A program made the translations under genes and the position numbers. From the NCBI GenBank assembly GCA_035315065.1, contig DATFYM010000034.1, positions 1-64,000 of the forward strand: a stretch of 64,000 bases of DNA, in the 5' to 3' direction. This DNA comes from DATFYM01 sp035315065 (GTDB lineage: Bacteria > Acidobacteriota > Terriglobia > UBA7540). Positions 31,943-40,944 of the stretch are shown one piece after another (position 1 is the stretch's first letter; every line of letters starts with the position of its first letter). Under the pieces are notes generated by a model. The model did no database searches, was not told the origin of the DNA, and saw nothing but the letters and a program-made list of their open reading frames with translations.

Positions 31943-33823
31943 TCACTTATCGAGCCATCGCTCCTTGGGGTAGGGGAATACATCGAGCATCTCGCCGCGA
32001 CGCACACGCTCTTGAGTGTCCGCCCACCATCTCGGCCCGAATAGGTCCCCATGCTCAACCTTAAACTCTGCCATAAGGTCTGGTGGTATTGCCCATCCCA
32101 TTTCAAATCGTTCGGGGAAAACATCTTTGTCCTCGTCGACAGCAAAGCGAGGCCCTTCAAACTCCTCACTCTTGCTATACATGTAGTCGTAAATCTCCGA
32201 CACCTCCTCGTGGAGAGTTTTGACGAGAGCTGGCAGCCCCAGTTCCCCTCTTTCCTTCTCCTCTTCCTCCCTGGGATCCCTGGGTATGATGCGAAAGTTC
32301 TTGTCCACTAGATCCTCCATCTGGTCGTAGTCATAGAGGACCACTCTCCCGCCCTTGGTGATTCCAAAGTTAGCTATTTTGTATTGGCCCGCCCATACCC
32401 CAGCCGCCGCCAAGTCTTTGATACACTGTCCATAGTCCAGAATGGCGTTCTTTCGGACCTCGCGATCGGGTGTCAGTTCAAAGAACACGTCGAGAGGAGT
32501 AACTTCTCGCATGTCAATGGTGTGGCCCAGGATTACTTCGCCCTTGGTCACCCTCACACTCTCGGGCGCCTTTTCGACCAGTTTCTGCAACAAATCGAGA
32601 TCAAAATCGCTCTTCCTGAACCACACGTTAGAGAAGATCCATGGATCCAGCATGCGCCCAACTCGATCCCGCTCGTGGGCTTGCCGATGGAGTTCCAACA
32701 CCTCCCGGCACCGGCTCCAAACCGACTTCTCTGAAATATCCCGGACCACTTTAAGAACATAGTGCAGTCCACGAAGGGTGAAGACGATCATTTGGAACCC
32801 CTCGGTACCTACCGTTTCTTTGAATGTCTCATCATGCCGTGCCAGCAAGTTGCGCATCTGTTGGTTGAGAGCGATCTTTGCCGGATGGGTAGCGCCAATG
32901 GCGGCCAGCAGCCCCGGTCGTCCTCGCCCAGGCACCAAAGTTTCCAGGAAGTCCACAATTTCCCGGTACATCCCCGGATTAACAAAGAAGCTGGAGCGGG
33001 TGGAGGTAAACAGAAAGTTGTACAAATCGTCTGTGCCGATCAGTGCGGCATGAATCTGAATAGACTTTGTTTCTTCCTGGTTCCGGAGAGCGATCGCAAA
33101 TGGACTCAAGGCTTGGCCGCTCCAAATTCGGCCGACCACATAGGCCCCCTTATTGCGGAAGAACACACTATTCAGCGCGTCGATGGCGTCCACGGGGCGC
33201 CCATCAAGAGCTTTGGTGATCCGGTCCGCCACCTGATGGGAACGCTCCTGCAAGTTTGCGAAGGGAACATGGAATCGACAGTCTAGCAGCAAGGCAGCCA
33301 CCGATTCAGACAAACCTGGGTGACAAGGGGACCGGTACGTGCGATAAATGGGTTGCTCGGTTTTGATTTGGCTGGACTGGGCAATCCCATCGTCCTTGTA
33401 TTCGACCGCGACCCCCTCCTTCGCAAACAGGCGCCGCTGAGCTGAGTAAAAGAAGGTCAGCGCAAGATCAGCTTCATACCGATGGTCGATGTGAAGGATA
33501 TAGCGCCACTTCATTTCCTCCCAGAAAGCTGGATTTCTTAGGGCGGCTAAAGAGACTACGGCGGAAAGTTGCTTCTCGCTGCTATCCAAAGCTTGCGGGT
33601 AAAGCCTGGGGCGCTTCTGGGAAGCTTCTTGAATCCCGTGCCAATCTTGATTTTCCCACCTTGATAGGGCTTGCTGGGTCAGTTTCTTATGGCTTTCGTA
33701 ATAACTGTTGAAAGCGTCCTCGAGGACTTCCGTTCCCTTTTCAACGGCGAGTGGGCGGAACAGAGCTGTCCGAAGAACGGCAGCTTGTTTCTGTCCTTCG
33801 ATTTCACCCGAAATACGTTCCAT
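31943..33823 (-). CDS. aceK: AceK-like isocitrate dehydrogenase kinase/phosphatase
   Basis: 626 residues. The N-terminal regulatory half shows family features (RWENQDWHGIQEASQKRPRL; LYPQALDSSEKQL). The kinase half has VFTLRGLHYVLKVVRD, with the ATP-binding Lys, then HERDRVGRMLDPW. It continues with the MREVTPLDVFF segment and the catalytic loop AGQYKIANFGITKGGRVVLY ending in DYDQ. AceK switches isocitrate dehydrogenase between phosphorylated and active forms at the glyoxylate branch. By my alignment the loop residue matching E. coli Asp457 is Gln here, while Asn462 and Asp475 are kept. No ace or icd genes are adjacent. Chemistry may therefore differ from the proteobacterial enzyme. Confidence 0.85.
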   Translation of the reverse strand: MERISGEIEGQKQAAVLRTALFRPLAVEKGTEVLEDAFNSYYESHKKLTQQALSRWENQDWHGIQEASQKRPRLYPQALDSSEKQLSAVVSLAALRNPAFWEEMKWRYILHIDHRYEADLALTFFYSAQRRLFAKEGVAVEYKDDGIAQSSQIKTEQPIYRTYRSPCHPGLSESVAALLLDCRFHVPFANLQERSHQVADRITKALDGRPVDAIDALNSVFFRNKGAYVVGRIWSGQALSPFAIALRNQEETKSIQIHAALIGTDDLYNFLFTSTRSSFFVNPGMYREIVDFLETLVPGRGRPGLLAAIGATHPAKIALNQQMRNLLARHDETFKETVGTEGFQMIVFTLRGLHYVLKVVRDISEKSVWSRCREVLELHRQAHERDRVGRMLDPWIFSNVWFRKSDFDLDLLQKLVEKAPESVRVTKGEVILGHTIDMREVTPLDVFFELTPDREVRKNAILDYGQCIKDLAAAGVWAGQYKIANFGITKGGRVVLYDYDQMEDLVDKNFRIIPRDPREEEEKERGELGLPALVKTLHEEVSEIYDYMYSKSEEFEGPRFAVDEDKDVFPERFEMGWAIPPDLMAEFKVEHGDLFGPRWWADTQERVRRGEMLDVFPYPKERWLDK

Positions 33824-33945
33824 CGGCCTGAACTCGCTTTCGGCGACTCACCCACGCAGGGTGCATCAGCACCCGAAAATGATTCTTTTGAAGCACCCCA
33901 GGAGCGACGGCGCTTGTGGTTGGCCTCGGCGGAGTCGCGAATTCC

Positions 33946-34745
33946 CACCTTTCAATAAAATGGGTCGCGAAAAACCGTCATTTCCCGCCATTATCTGCAC
34001 GTTTTTGCTGGAAAATGGCGCAATTTGGTGCGATTCTGCACAAAAAAGAGGCCTCAAAACGGGCTCGTTTTCAAATAAGCCCTTAAGCCTCGGCGGAAAC
34101 ACAGTTAGCAAGTCCTTTAGATTGAGCAAGCCTTCGCCTGCTCTCCGCAGCAACTTGGCCAACAACCACTTCGGAATCAACAGATAGGTTTCGCCACGTT
34201 TCCGGCCCCCGACAAAACCCGAAAAGGTGGTCCGACCCCCGCCGGAAGCGTGGCTAGTAAGCCCTTTGAATTCATCATGCCGTGGCTTGGTCGGCTGCGG
34301 AACTTGGCGAACAACCATCGTCGAATCAATAGATTGGCCTCGCAGACTTGCGGTCGCGCCCGGCGAACCCGGGAAGGGCCGCTCGGCAACCTTCACGGCC
34401 AAGTTGCAACCTAGCCAAAAACTGCCGCACTCTAAAGCGGACTGCGCCGGCAAAAGTCCAAAACATAAGCCGTGTCCTCCGCCCGGTTTAATGCGGGGAG
34501 CCTGGACACCGCCGTGCTGTTCCCGACGGTTTTGGAAGCAGGGAGCGCCGATTACAGATTGACACGAGCCGCAGGACTTGACACGCTTTAATAAAAGCGG
34601 TCGCGAAAGACCCGTTTTTTCTGTCGTTTTTTTGCACGTTTTTGCAGAAAATTGCAGAATTCTGCGCGATTTTGTAGCAAAGAAGGACCTCAAAACGGGC
34701 TTTATTTCAAATAACCCATTTATTTGCAACACCGGTTCGGCACTA
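33946..34745 (-). repeat. Composite repeat element, copy A
   Basis: Read on the minus strand it begins near GTGTTGCAAATAAATGG (34735) and has an end segment rich in CGTTTTGAGG and AAAACGTGCA. A linker follows with TGTCAAGTCC and TGTCAATCTGTAATCGGCGC (about 34590-34543). Two units of about 149 bases come next (anchors TTGATTC at about 34327 and 34178). A second, related end segment runs to 33946. The same parts in the same order occur at 59840-60810 on the other strand. Confidence 0.65.
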
Positions 34746-34864
34746 GGGTGGGGATAAAAGGTAATTACGTCCTTGGTTAATTTTCCCACTTTTACCACAT
34801 CGGTAACCGTGCACGGCCCGGGGCTCTTCGCCTCATTCCTCATGCTGCCTACCGTCTGCCGGGT

Positions 34865-34925
34865 GGGCCCTGGTCTTTCAATCGTCAATCGAAAATCGTC
34901 AATGGTCAATTCCCGCCCCTTTCAT
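34865..34925. repeat. Word repeat (CAATCGTCAATCG family)
   Basis: TTTCAATCGTCAATCGAAAA followed by TCGTCAATGGTCAATTC. A single-arm copy of the family seen as hairpins at 43034, 45668 and 55100. Confidence 0.65.
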
Positions 34926-35085
34926 TCCTAGCCCCGAAGACTGCCTATTCCTAGGCTACCACATCAGCGGGAAAAGTCAAGGAAAATATTGAAGCAGCGT
35001 GGGCGTTGGGATGGCGTCCGGCCTCCGGCCCGCGTTCCGGCGCGGGCCAGAAGAGTACAGGTTTCGTTTGCGCCGGTGTAGGAAG

Positions 35086-35275
35086 GGTAGCGCAGACCCC
35101 GCTTTTGGGTCTGCGGTGGGGCTTTCAGGCTTGATAGAGGCCGCAGACTGTCTGTACACTGACGCTCTGTCCCGGCTGCGGCGTCTTGTCCTTGATCGAG
35201 TGTGGCTGCCTGCCGCTGAAGCTACGAGAAATTGAAGAGAAAAGCCGCAGACCCAAAGGCAGGGTCTGCGCTACC
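35086..35275. repeat. Inverted repeat with GTAGCGCAGACC / GGGTCTGCGG arms
   Basis: The left arm GGTAGCGCAGACCCCGCTTT with TGGGTCTGCGG (35086-35116) and right arm CCGCAGACCCAAAGGCAGG with GTCTGCGCTACC (35246-35276) are near-perfect inverted copies about 130 bases apart. A REP-type family distinct from the RAYT-linked one. Confidence 0.75.
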
Positions 35276-35310
35276 CTCGCCTCAGACACACCCATCAGCG
35301 GTGAGCTTTT

Positions 35311-38300
35311 TCAGCACTTCGCCTCGAGATTTGGCGAGGAACACCTTCTCTTCAGCCGCGCAAACACCGAGATTCCGGCCAGAGCCGTCCCCAGCAAGGC
35401 TAGCGAGCCAGGTTCTGGAGTAGATGTAGGGACCCCATTGTTCTGCGCCGTCAGTGTGAAGGCCCCGTCGGAGAAGCCGTCGGAATACTGAAAGCCGGGC
35501 GCGAGTCCGGTGATGTCCAGGGCCAGGCCTGAGAAGTCGCCGCTTCCGCCAAGGTTGATGAAGTCAAACATGTCTCCCGTTACGGGAGCGAAACCGTTGA
35601 TGAAGTTGAGGTCGAGCGTGCCGTCGAAAGTGCCCGAGCCAGTGATGTCGAGCTGTCCGAATTGCCCGGACTGAGTGCCTGCCACATCAAGCACCACGGT
35701 CCCATCCGGGTTCACGGTAAGGTTGCCCAGGATTTTGGCAGCGCCCAGGGGATCAAGTGTGCCGTCGTTAATGATGTTCCCCTGGAGAGTGCCCCCTTTT
35801 GCGTTCACCGTTCCTTGAGTTCCAATGTAGATTCTGCCGGGGTTCGCCAGCGTGCCAGCCGACACCAGCCCCCCGTTGTTCACGATGAGCGTCCCAGTTC
35901 CGATGGTCCCGATGTCGAGGGCTGCGTTACTCCACTGCGATCCGGGGCCGGTTACGGTAACCAGGCCCACGGAGCCTGGAGGAGACGCGATCTTTGCGTA
36001 GGCGTTGCTGACTTGACCCCCGCCGCTGATCGTCAGCGTGCCGTTGCCGCCACCACCGACAATGAGCTGACCCGAGTTGTTCCACGCAGAGCCCGTGCCG
36101 GTTACGGTTACCGTTCCCGTTGACCCTGCCCTATTTCCAAGTATGCCCCACGCGTCACTGGCCACGCCGCCTCCGGTGATAGTCATCGACCCTTTCCCTC
36201 GGTCGCCCACTGTCAAAATGTTCGAGTCCGAGAATGTGCCTCCGCTCTCCACAAGCAAACTTCCGGTCGAGCCGCTGACGGTTCCGATCGTAGCGACACC
36301 CCTGTTCGTGACCACCCCCCCGTTTTCCACGACGAGCGTGCCCTGACCGGCACCATCTACCCCGAAGTTCTGTACATAGTCGGACCCCGTATCAACCGCC
36401 AACTCCGAGCCAATTCCGCTGACGGTGACAACTCCGGTCCCGCTGATTGCAAACGTGCCGTAGCAGCAAGTTAAGGCGGTTTCGACAACATGCGCTCCGT
36501 CTTCTATTGTCAGGGTGCCGCCGACGAGTATCGTCGGTTGCCCCGTCGCGTTTAGGGCCGACCCACTCCCCGAAACGGTCACAGCGCCAGTGCCGATGAT
36601 GGTCTGACCCGCCGTGGTGACCTGCCCGCCGTTCCGAATCATCAGAGTAGCTCCGCCTCCGGAGCTGCCGACTACAAGATCGCCAGAGTTGTTCCACTGC
36701 GACCCCGAGTCGGTCACAAGAACACTACCAGAGGAGCCGCTGCTGGCCCCGATCGTGCCTCCTGCGCTGTCTACCTGCCCGCCCCCGCTGATCGTGAGCG
36801 CACCGTTACCGCCATTCTGATTCCCAACAGTCAGATCGCCCGAAATGGAAAGCACAGCACTGTTCTGGACTCTCAGGGTTCCCGTGCCCGCGTCCCCCAC
36901 AGTTACCCCAGCGCTTAACAGTGATCCGCCCGTGTCTACCGTCACGCTGCCCGCTGAGCCAGAGGTAGCCCCGATGTCAACAAAGCGACCGCCGTTGACG
37001 GTTCCGGAGTCCTGGATCGTGAGTGTTCCACTCCCCCCGAAAGCACCAAGGAAGAGACCCTGCGGCGTATTCCACTGCGACCCGGTGCCAGTCACCGTAA
37101 CGCTTCCCGTTAATCCGAAGGCAACCGAGGAATATAGGCTGCCCGATGCCACACTGCTGTTGACCACCCCACCATTCTGAATTGTTAGTGTCCCATCAAT
37201 CCCTAAACCGCCTTCCGTTATGTTCAGTTGAGACCCAGCATCGCTCACGGTCGCGAATCCAGCCTGCGCCACGCCGCTGGAACTGGAATCACTTACCACG
37301 CCTCCTCCGTTAATGCTCAAGGTGCCAACAATGTACAACCCGCCAGAACTGTTCCATTGCGATCCAACCCCGGTCACCATGACCGTGCTGCCTCCTTCTA
37401 ACGAGGCACCGCCGCTGTTGACAACGCCCCCGTCTTGGACCGTGAGTGTTCCCTGAGCCCCAACGCCAACATCGACGAAGGAGGTGTTCCATTGCGACCC
37501 AGCCCCGGTCACGGTCACGTTTGCTGGGGCACCTATGCCAAGAAAGGCGCCCCCGCCATTGGTGAAGCTGTTGACAACGCCGCCGCCGGAAATGGTCAAC
37601 GTTCCGGGGCCGGAGTAGCCCACCTCGAGGAAACCAGAGTTCCAAACGGAGCCGGCTCCTGATACGGTGGCCATGCCCGCCGAACCTGTGGCATAGCCCA
37701 TAATTCCGCTTGCGCTGCTGACTTGGCCGCCGCCGCTGACCGTCATCGTACCGTTCCCGGCACTTCCATTTCCGAGAACCAGACTGCCCGAGCTCGAAAG
37801 CACGGCGCCGTTTTGGACAGCGAGCGTGCCCGTGCCTGAATCGCCGACGGTCACCTCCACACTATTCGTCCACGCCGTGCCTCCGTCAGTGAAGGTCACG
37901 GCCCCTGTCGAACCGGCCGCCTCGCCGATGAACAGATACTGCGAACTGCCGGTCCCAGCTTGCTGCACCATCAGCGTGCCCGCCCCTCCGTCCCCCACAT
38001 ACAGACTCGCTGAGTTGTTCCACTGCGACCCGGAGCCTGTCACTGTTGCCGTTCCGGACGAACCGGAGGACAGACCTAGGGTCGCGGCGGCACTGTTTAC
38101 GACTCCACCGCCGCTGACTAAGAGCGTCCCCTGCCCACCCGACGCGATCGTGATGGTTTCAGAGTTGTTCCATTGCGACCCCGCTCCGCTCACGGTCACG
38201 CTGCCTGATACCCCGGCAAGTTCCCCCACGATGGCGTTAATGCTCGTGACGACCCCACCGCCGTTGACTAAGAGCGTCCCGTGCCCACCTGACCCGATCG

Positions 38301-38964
38301 TGATGGTGCCACAGCAGCCAGCAGCTACGACAGAGTCGTCCCACTGGGATCCCACACCGCTGACCGTCACGCTGCCTGACGACCCGGCAAATTCCCCCAC
38401 GACCGCGTTGTTGCTCGTGACGACTCCGCCGCCCGAGATGCTCACCGTCGCCCGCCCCTGCGGGGCGATCTCCAGCGTCCCTGAGTTGATCCACTGCGAT
38501 CCGGAACCGCTGACAGTCACCGTCCCCACCGAGCCGCTTAATACACCGACCTCTCCGTCACCAGTGTCGGTGGCAATCCCCCCCCCGCTGATGTTTAAGG
38601 TGCCTTGGCCGCTGAGTCCAACGTAGGTGTCAAGGGTCGTGAGCGTGTTCTTGGCACCAGGCACGTTAAGCGTGCCAGATGCGAAATTCCCCAAATCCAC
38701 GAGAGCCACGCTGGCCGGAACATCCAACAGCACGGTGCCGTTGAGCTGCGGAGGACCAGGTCCAACGCCGATATTCACGTCGACGCCGCTGCCGTTTGGA
38801 ATGCAGAAGCAGCTCCAATTCGAAGAATTACTCCAGTTTCCGTTCCCGCCGCCCCAGATGTCCTGGCCGGATGCTCGGGGTCCGCACACCACCACGAGCA
38901 GCGCAGCGAGTCCAGCAACAAACAACTTGGGAAGAGCTTTCTCTCTTCGGGGGCTGGTAGACAT
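35311..38964 (-). CDS. T5SS/PEP-CTERM-repeat surface protein
   Basis: 1217 residues from the ATG at 38964, with AAAGGAGAT upstream. Signal peptide (LFVAGLAALLVVVCGPRASG). From about residue 40 the protein is a long beta-helix-like array of units of about 45 residues, alternating GTLTISGGGVV-type and GSVTVTGAGSQWNNS-type strands. This is the 'T5SS/PEP-CTERM-associated repeat'. The C-terminus is a PEP-CTERM sorting signal: PEPGSLALLGTALAGISVFA followed by RLKRR. An exosortase is expected to cleave there and release or anchor the protein outside. The repeats are similar at DNA level and may recombine. No glycosyltransferase or exosortase gene is adjacent. Confidence 0.93.
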   Translation of the reverse strand: MSTSPRREKALPKLFVAGLAALLVVVCGPRASGQDIWGGGNGNWSNSSNWSCFCIPNGSGVDVNIGVGPGPPQLNGTVLLDVPASVALVDLGNFASGTLNVPGAKNTLTTLDTYVGLSGQGTLNISGGGIATDTGDGEVGVLSGSVGTVTVSGSGSQWINSGTLEIAPQGRATVSISGGGVVTSNNAVVGEFAGSSGSVTVSGVGSQWDDSVVAAGCCGTITIGSGGHGTLLVNGGGVVTSINAIVGELAGVSGSVTVSGAGSQWNNSETITIASGGQGTLLVSGGGVVNSAAATLGLSSGSSGTATVTGSGSQWNNSASLYVGDGGAGTLMVQQAGTGSSQYLFIGEAAGSTGAVTFTDGGTAWTNSVEVTVGDSGTGTLAVQNGAVLSSSGSLVLGNGSAGNGTMTVSGGGQVSSASGIMGYATGSAGMATVSGAGSVWNSGFLEVGYSGPGTLTISGGGVVNSFTNGGGAFLGIGAPANVTVTGAGSQWNTSFVDVGVGAQGTLTVQDGGVVNSGGASLEGGSTVMVTGVGSQWNSSGGLYIVGTLSINGGGVVSDSSSSGVAQAGFATVSDAGSQLNITEGGLGIDGTLTIQNGGVVNSSVASGSLYSSVAFGLTGSVTVTGTGSQWNTPQGLFLGAFGGSGTLTIQDSGTVNGGRFVDIGATSGSAGSVTVDTGGSLLSAGVTVGDAGTGTLRVQNSAVLSISGDLTVGNQNGGNGALTISGGGQVDSAGGTIGASSGSSGSVLVTDSGSQWNNSGDLVVGSSGGGATLMIRNGGQVTTAGQTIIGTGAVTVSGSGSALNATGQPTILVGGTLTIEDGAHVVETALTCCYGTFAISGTGVVTVSGIGSELAVDTGSDYVQNFGVDGAGQGTLVVENGGVVTNRGVATIGTVSGSTGSLLVESGGTFSDSNILTVGDRGKGSMTITGGGVASDAWGILGNRAGSTGTVTVTGTGSAWNNSGQLIVGGGGNGTLTISGGGQVSNAYAKIASPPGSVGLVTVTGPGSQWSNAALDIGTIGTGTLIVNNGGLVSAGTLANPGRIYIGTQGTVNAKGGTLQGNIINDGTLDPLGAAKILGNLTVNPDGTVVLDVAGTQSGQFGQLDITGSGTFDGTLDLNFINGFAPVTGDMFDFINLGGSGDFSGLALDITGLAPGFQYSDGFSDGAFTLTAQNNGVPTSTPEPGSLALLGTALAGISVFARLKRRCSSPNLEAKC

Positions 38965-39267
38965 TTTGATCTCCTTTCCATCAAGGGGCGTGCATTGCGT
39001 CGGTCAGGGCACCGATGACGGCAAAACGCTATCTGCGGCGGACCCAAAAGTCAAGACCATTTTTTGTTAGTGCGGGATTTTAAGCCTCTCAGCGATCGCG
39101 GGAGGCACTCCGTTCTCCCTCTCATCGGGGCCTTGACACCAGGGTTGTGCCCCCTTCTTTGAAGGCCCCGAAGGGGCCGGACGGTGAGTAGCCGCAGGTG
39201 CAACCTGCGGAGGCGGCGCGAAATAACCCCAACCCCGACAGGGGTTGACTTACGCTAGAATCAGCGC
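38965..39267. other. Intergenic region before the Y1 transposase remnant
   Basis: Contains GGCCCCGAAGGGGCCGGACG (about 39164) and GTAGCCGCAGGTGCAACCTG near 39190, palindromes of the REP family linked to the Y1 transposase remnant. Otherwise nothing recognised. Confidence 0.5.
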
Positions 39268-39714
39268 ATGTCGACCTATACCCAGATTTGCTATCACATC
39301 GTGTTTTCCACCAAGGATCGGGAACCGGTACTGAAGGCTGACCCTCGCGACGAAACTCTTCCGCTAGGTGTGGGGCATCCTCCAGAGGCGTCAAAGCCAC
39401 CTTCACCGTATCAGCGGCATGGGAGATCACCTGCACATCCTCACCAGTCTTCATCCCACCGTCAGCCTGGCTGACTTGGTTGAGGACATCAGACTGGCTC
39501 GTCGTGGTGGATCAAGGAAAAATCGGTGTTCCGAATGTTCTCGCATTGGCAGGATGGGTATGCCGCCTTTACCCACTCCAAGGCGGAGATTCAGCCGCTG
39601 ATCGAATACATCCAAGGACAACAAGAGCATCACCGTAGAACGAGCTTCGCGGATGAATACCGCAAACTGCTGTTGGAAGCCGGGATTCAATTTGATGAGC
39701 GGTACATGCTTTGA
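39268..39714 (+). pseudogene. IS200/IS605-like Y1 transposase, frameshifted with in-frame TAG
   Basis: Three frames together make a TnpA-like protein. Frame one is MSTYTQICYHIVFSTKDREP. Frame two (from about 39350) is KLFR, then a TAG at 39365-39367 where relatives have Tyr, then VWGILQRRQSHLHRISGMGD and HLHILTSL, with the HUH pair. Frame three (from about 39495) is WIKEKSVFRMFSHWQDGYAA and IEYIQGQQEHHRRTSF, where the Tyr is the presumed nucleophile, ending FDERYML. Two frameshifts and one nonsense codon inactivate it. Palindromic repeats of its own family flank it on both sides. Confidence 0.85.
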
Positions 39715-39721
39715 GCCGCTG

Positions 39722-39959
39722 GTTGGTCGGCCCCTCCGGGGCCGGTAGATTTTTGCTGGTTTCGTCTCCGTGGGTTGCACCCACGGCTACTCACAGTGTT
39801 GCCCTTCGGGCAACGGGGCAATCCCCGGCTAACCAGCTTGTCTTGAAGGCCCCGAAAGGACCGGACGATTAGTTCTTGTTTGTATTTCGTTTCCGTAGGT
39901 TCCACCGACGGCTACTCACAGTGTTGCCCTTCGGGCAACGGGGCAATCCCCAGCTAACA
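39722..39959. repeat. Two tandem REP-type units next to the Y1 transposase remnant
   Basis: Two copies of about 122 bases. Each contains GGCCCC(G)..GG, a TTTCGT(C/T)TCCGT segment, then GGCTACTCACAGTGTTGCCC and TTCGGGCAACGGGGCAATCC ending in CTAAC. A third partial copy lies left of the transposase (39150-39245). This is the typical substrate arrangement of a REP transposase. Confidence 0.75.
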
Positions 39960-40050
39960 CACCTTCAAGAATGTGACGAAGGACACAGCATTCACCTTGT
40001 TTGGCTGGATAAACTCCGTTTGGCAGGTTATCTTTGACTGAGGAAGATTA

Positions 40051-40944
40051 ATGCACGCTCTGATTCAACGACTCGTCGCCCAGAAGCCCGTCATCACCGA
40101 TGGCGCTTGGGGCACAGAACTGCAGAGGCAGGGTCTCGATCCGGGTGAGTCTCCCGACAACTGGAACCTGAAATATCCCGAGCGCGTGGAATCAGTGGGG
40201 CGGGCCTATGTGGATGCAGGCAGCCGCATTATTCTCACCAACACTTTCCAGTCGAATCGCATTGTGCTTCAGCGCCACGGCCTGGCTGGCCGGCTGGAGG
40301 AGATCAATCGGGTTGGGGTGGAAATCTCGCGGCGCGCCGCTCAGGGTCGCGCTTACGTTTTCGCTTCCCTGGGACCAAGCGGTAAGCTGCTGGTGTCCGG
40401 CGAGGTGAGCGAGCAGGAACTGCAAGAGGTGTTCGCCGAGCAGGCAGAAGCGCTCGCGCGGGCGAAGCCGGACGCGCTGGTGATCGAGACCATGAGCGAT
40501 GTGGAAGAAGCAAAGCTGGCGGTGTTGAGTTGCCGCCAGACCGGTTTGCCCGTCGTCGCCTGCATGGCTTTCGACTCCGGCAAGAATAAAGACCGGACCA
40601 TGATGGGCACGACGCCCGAACAAGCCGCCGCCGCTCTGGACGCCGCCGGAGCGGACGTGATCGGCGCCAACTGCGGTCAAGGCATCGAGTACTATCTTCC
40701 CCTTGCCAAACGCCTGAGAGCCGCCACGGATCGGCCCCTCTGGATCAACGCGAACGCGGGTTCCCCCGAGCTGACGGGCGAGGGTACTGTCTATCGTACC
40801 ACGCCAAATGAGTTTGCCGAGGCTGCGCCTGCGATCATCGATGCGGGCGTCGCTTTCATCGGGGGCTGTTGCGGCACCGGGCCTGAGTTTATCCGCGCGC
40901 TTTGCGGGATCCTGGCGCGACAGTCAGACTCCACATGCGCCTGA
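40051..40944 (+). CDS. Homocysteine S-methyltransferase family protein
   Basis: 297 residues. The barrel starts with ITDGAWGTELQRQGLDPGES. The zinc ligands are Cys208 (IGANCGQGIE) and Cys273/Cys274 (IGGCCGTGPEF), as in the homocysteine-binding domain of MetH and BHMT. It would methylate homocysteine or a similar thiol using a methyl donor. It opens a corrinoid/one-carbon cluster, and the next gene overlaps it by ten bases. The acceptor may be a cobalamin-dependent methyl carrier's substrate rather than free methionine synthesis. The family assignment is firm; the donor is inference. Confidence 0.9.
   Translation: MHALIQRLVAQKPVITDGAWGTELQRQGLDPGESPDNWNLKYPERVESVGRAYVDAGSRIILTNTFQSNRIVLQRHGLAGRLEEINRVGVEISRRAAQGRAYVFASLGPSGKLLVSGEVSEQELQEVFAEQAEALARAKPDALVIETMSDVEEAKLAVLSCRQTGLPVVACMAFDSGKNKDRTMMGTTPEQAAAALDAAGADVIGANCGQGIEYYLPLAKRLRAATDRPLWINANAGSPELTGEGTVYRTTPNEFAEAAPAIIDAGVAFIGGCCGTGPEFIRALCGILARQSDSTCA

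Larger units (their letters stand above)
33824..35310. other. Gene-free repeat region
   Basis: About 1.5 kb without a credible gene. It contains composite repeat element A (33946-34745), a GTCAATCG word repeat (34865-34925) and an inverted repeat with GGGTCTGCGG arms (35086-35275). Frames in this region are translations of repeats. Confidence 0.7.

Noticed and set aside
33866..34909. 347-residue minus-strand frame
   Set aside because: It is a read-through of composite repeat A and a word repeat. Its segments match the repeat units of copy B rather than any protein.
39960..40050. Cobalamin riboswitch upstream of the corrinoid cluster
   Set aside because: No B12-box-like sequence or expected long leader could be recognised here or before 43253 and 45022.
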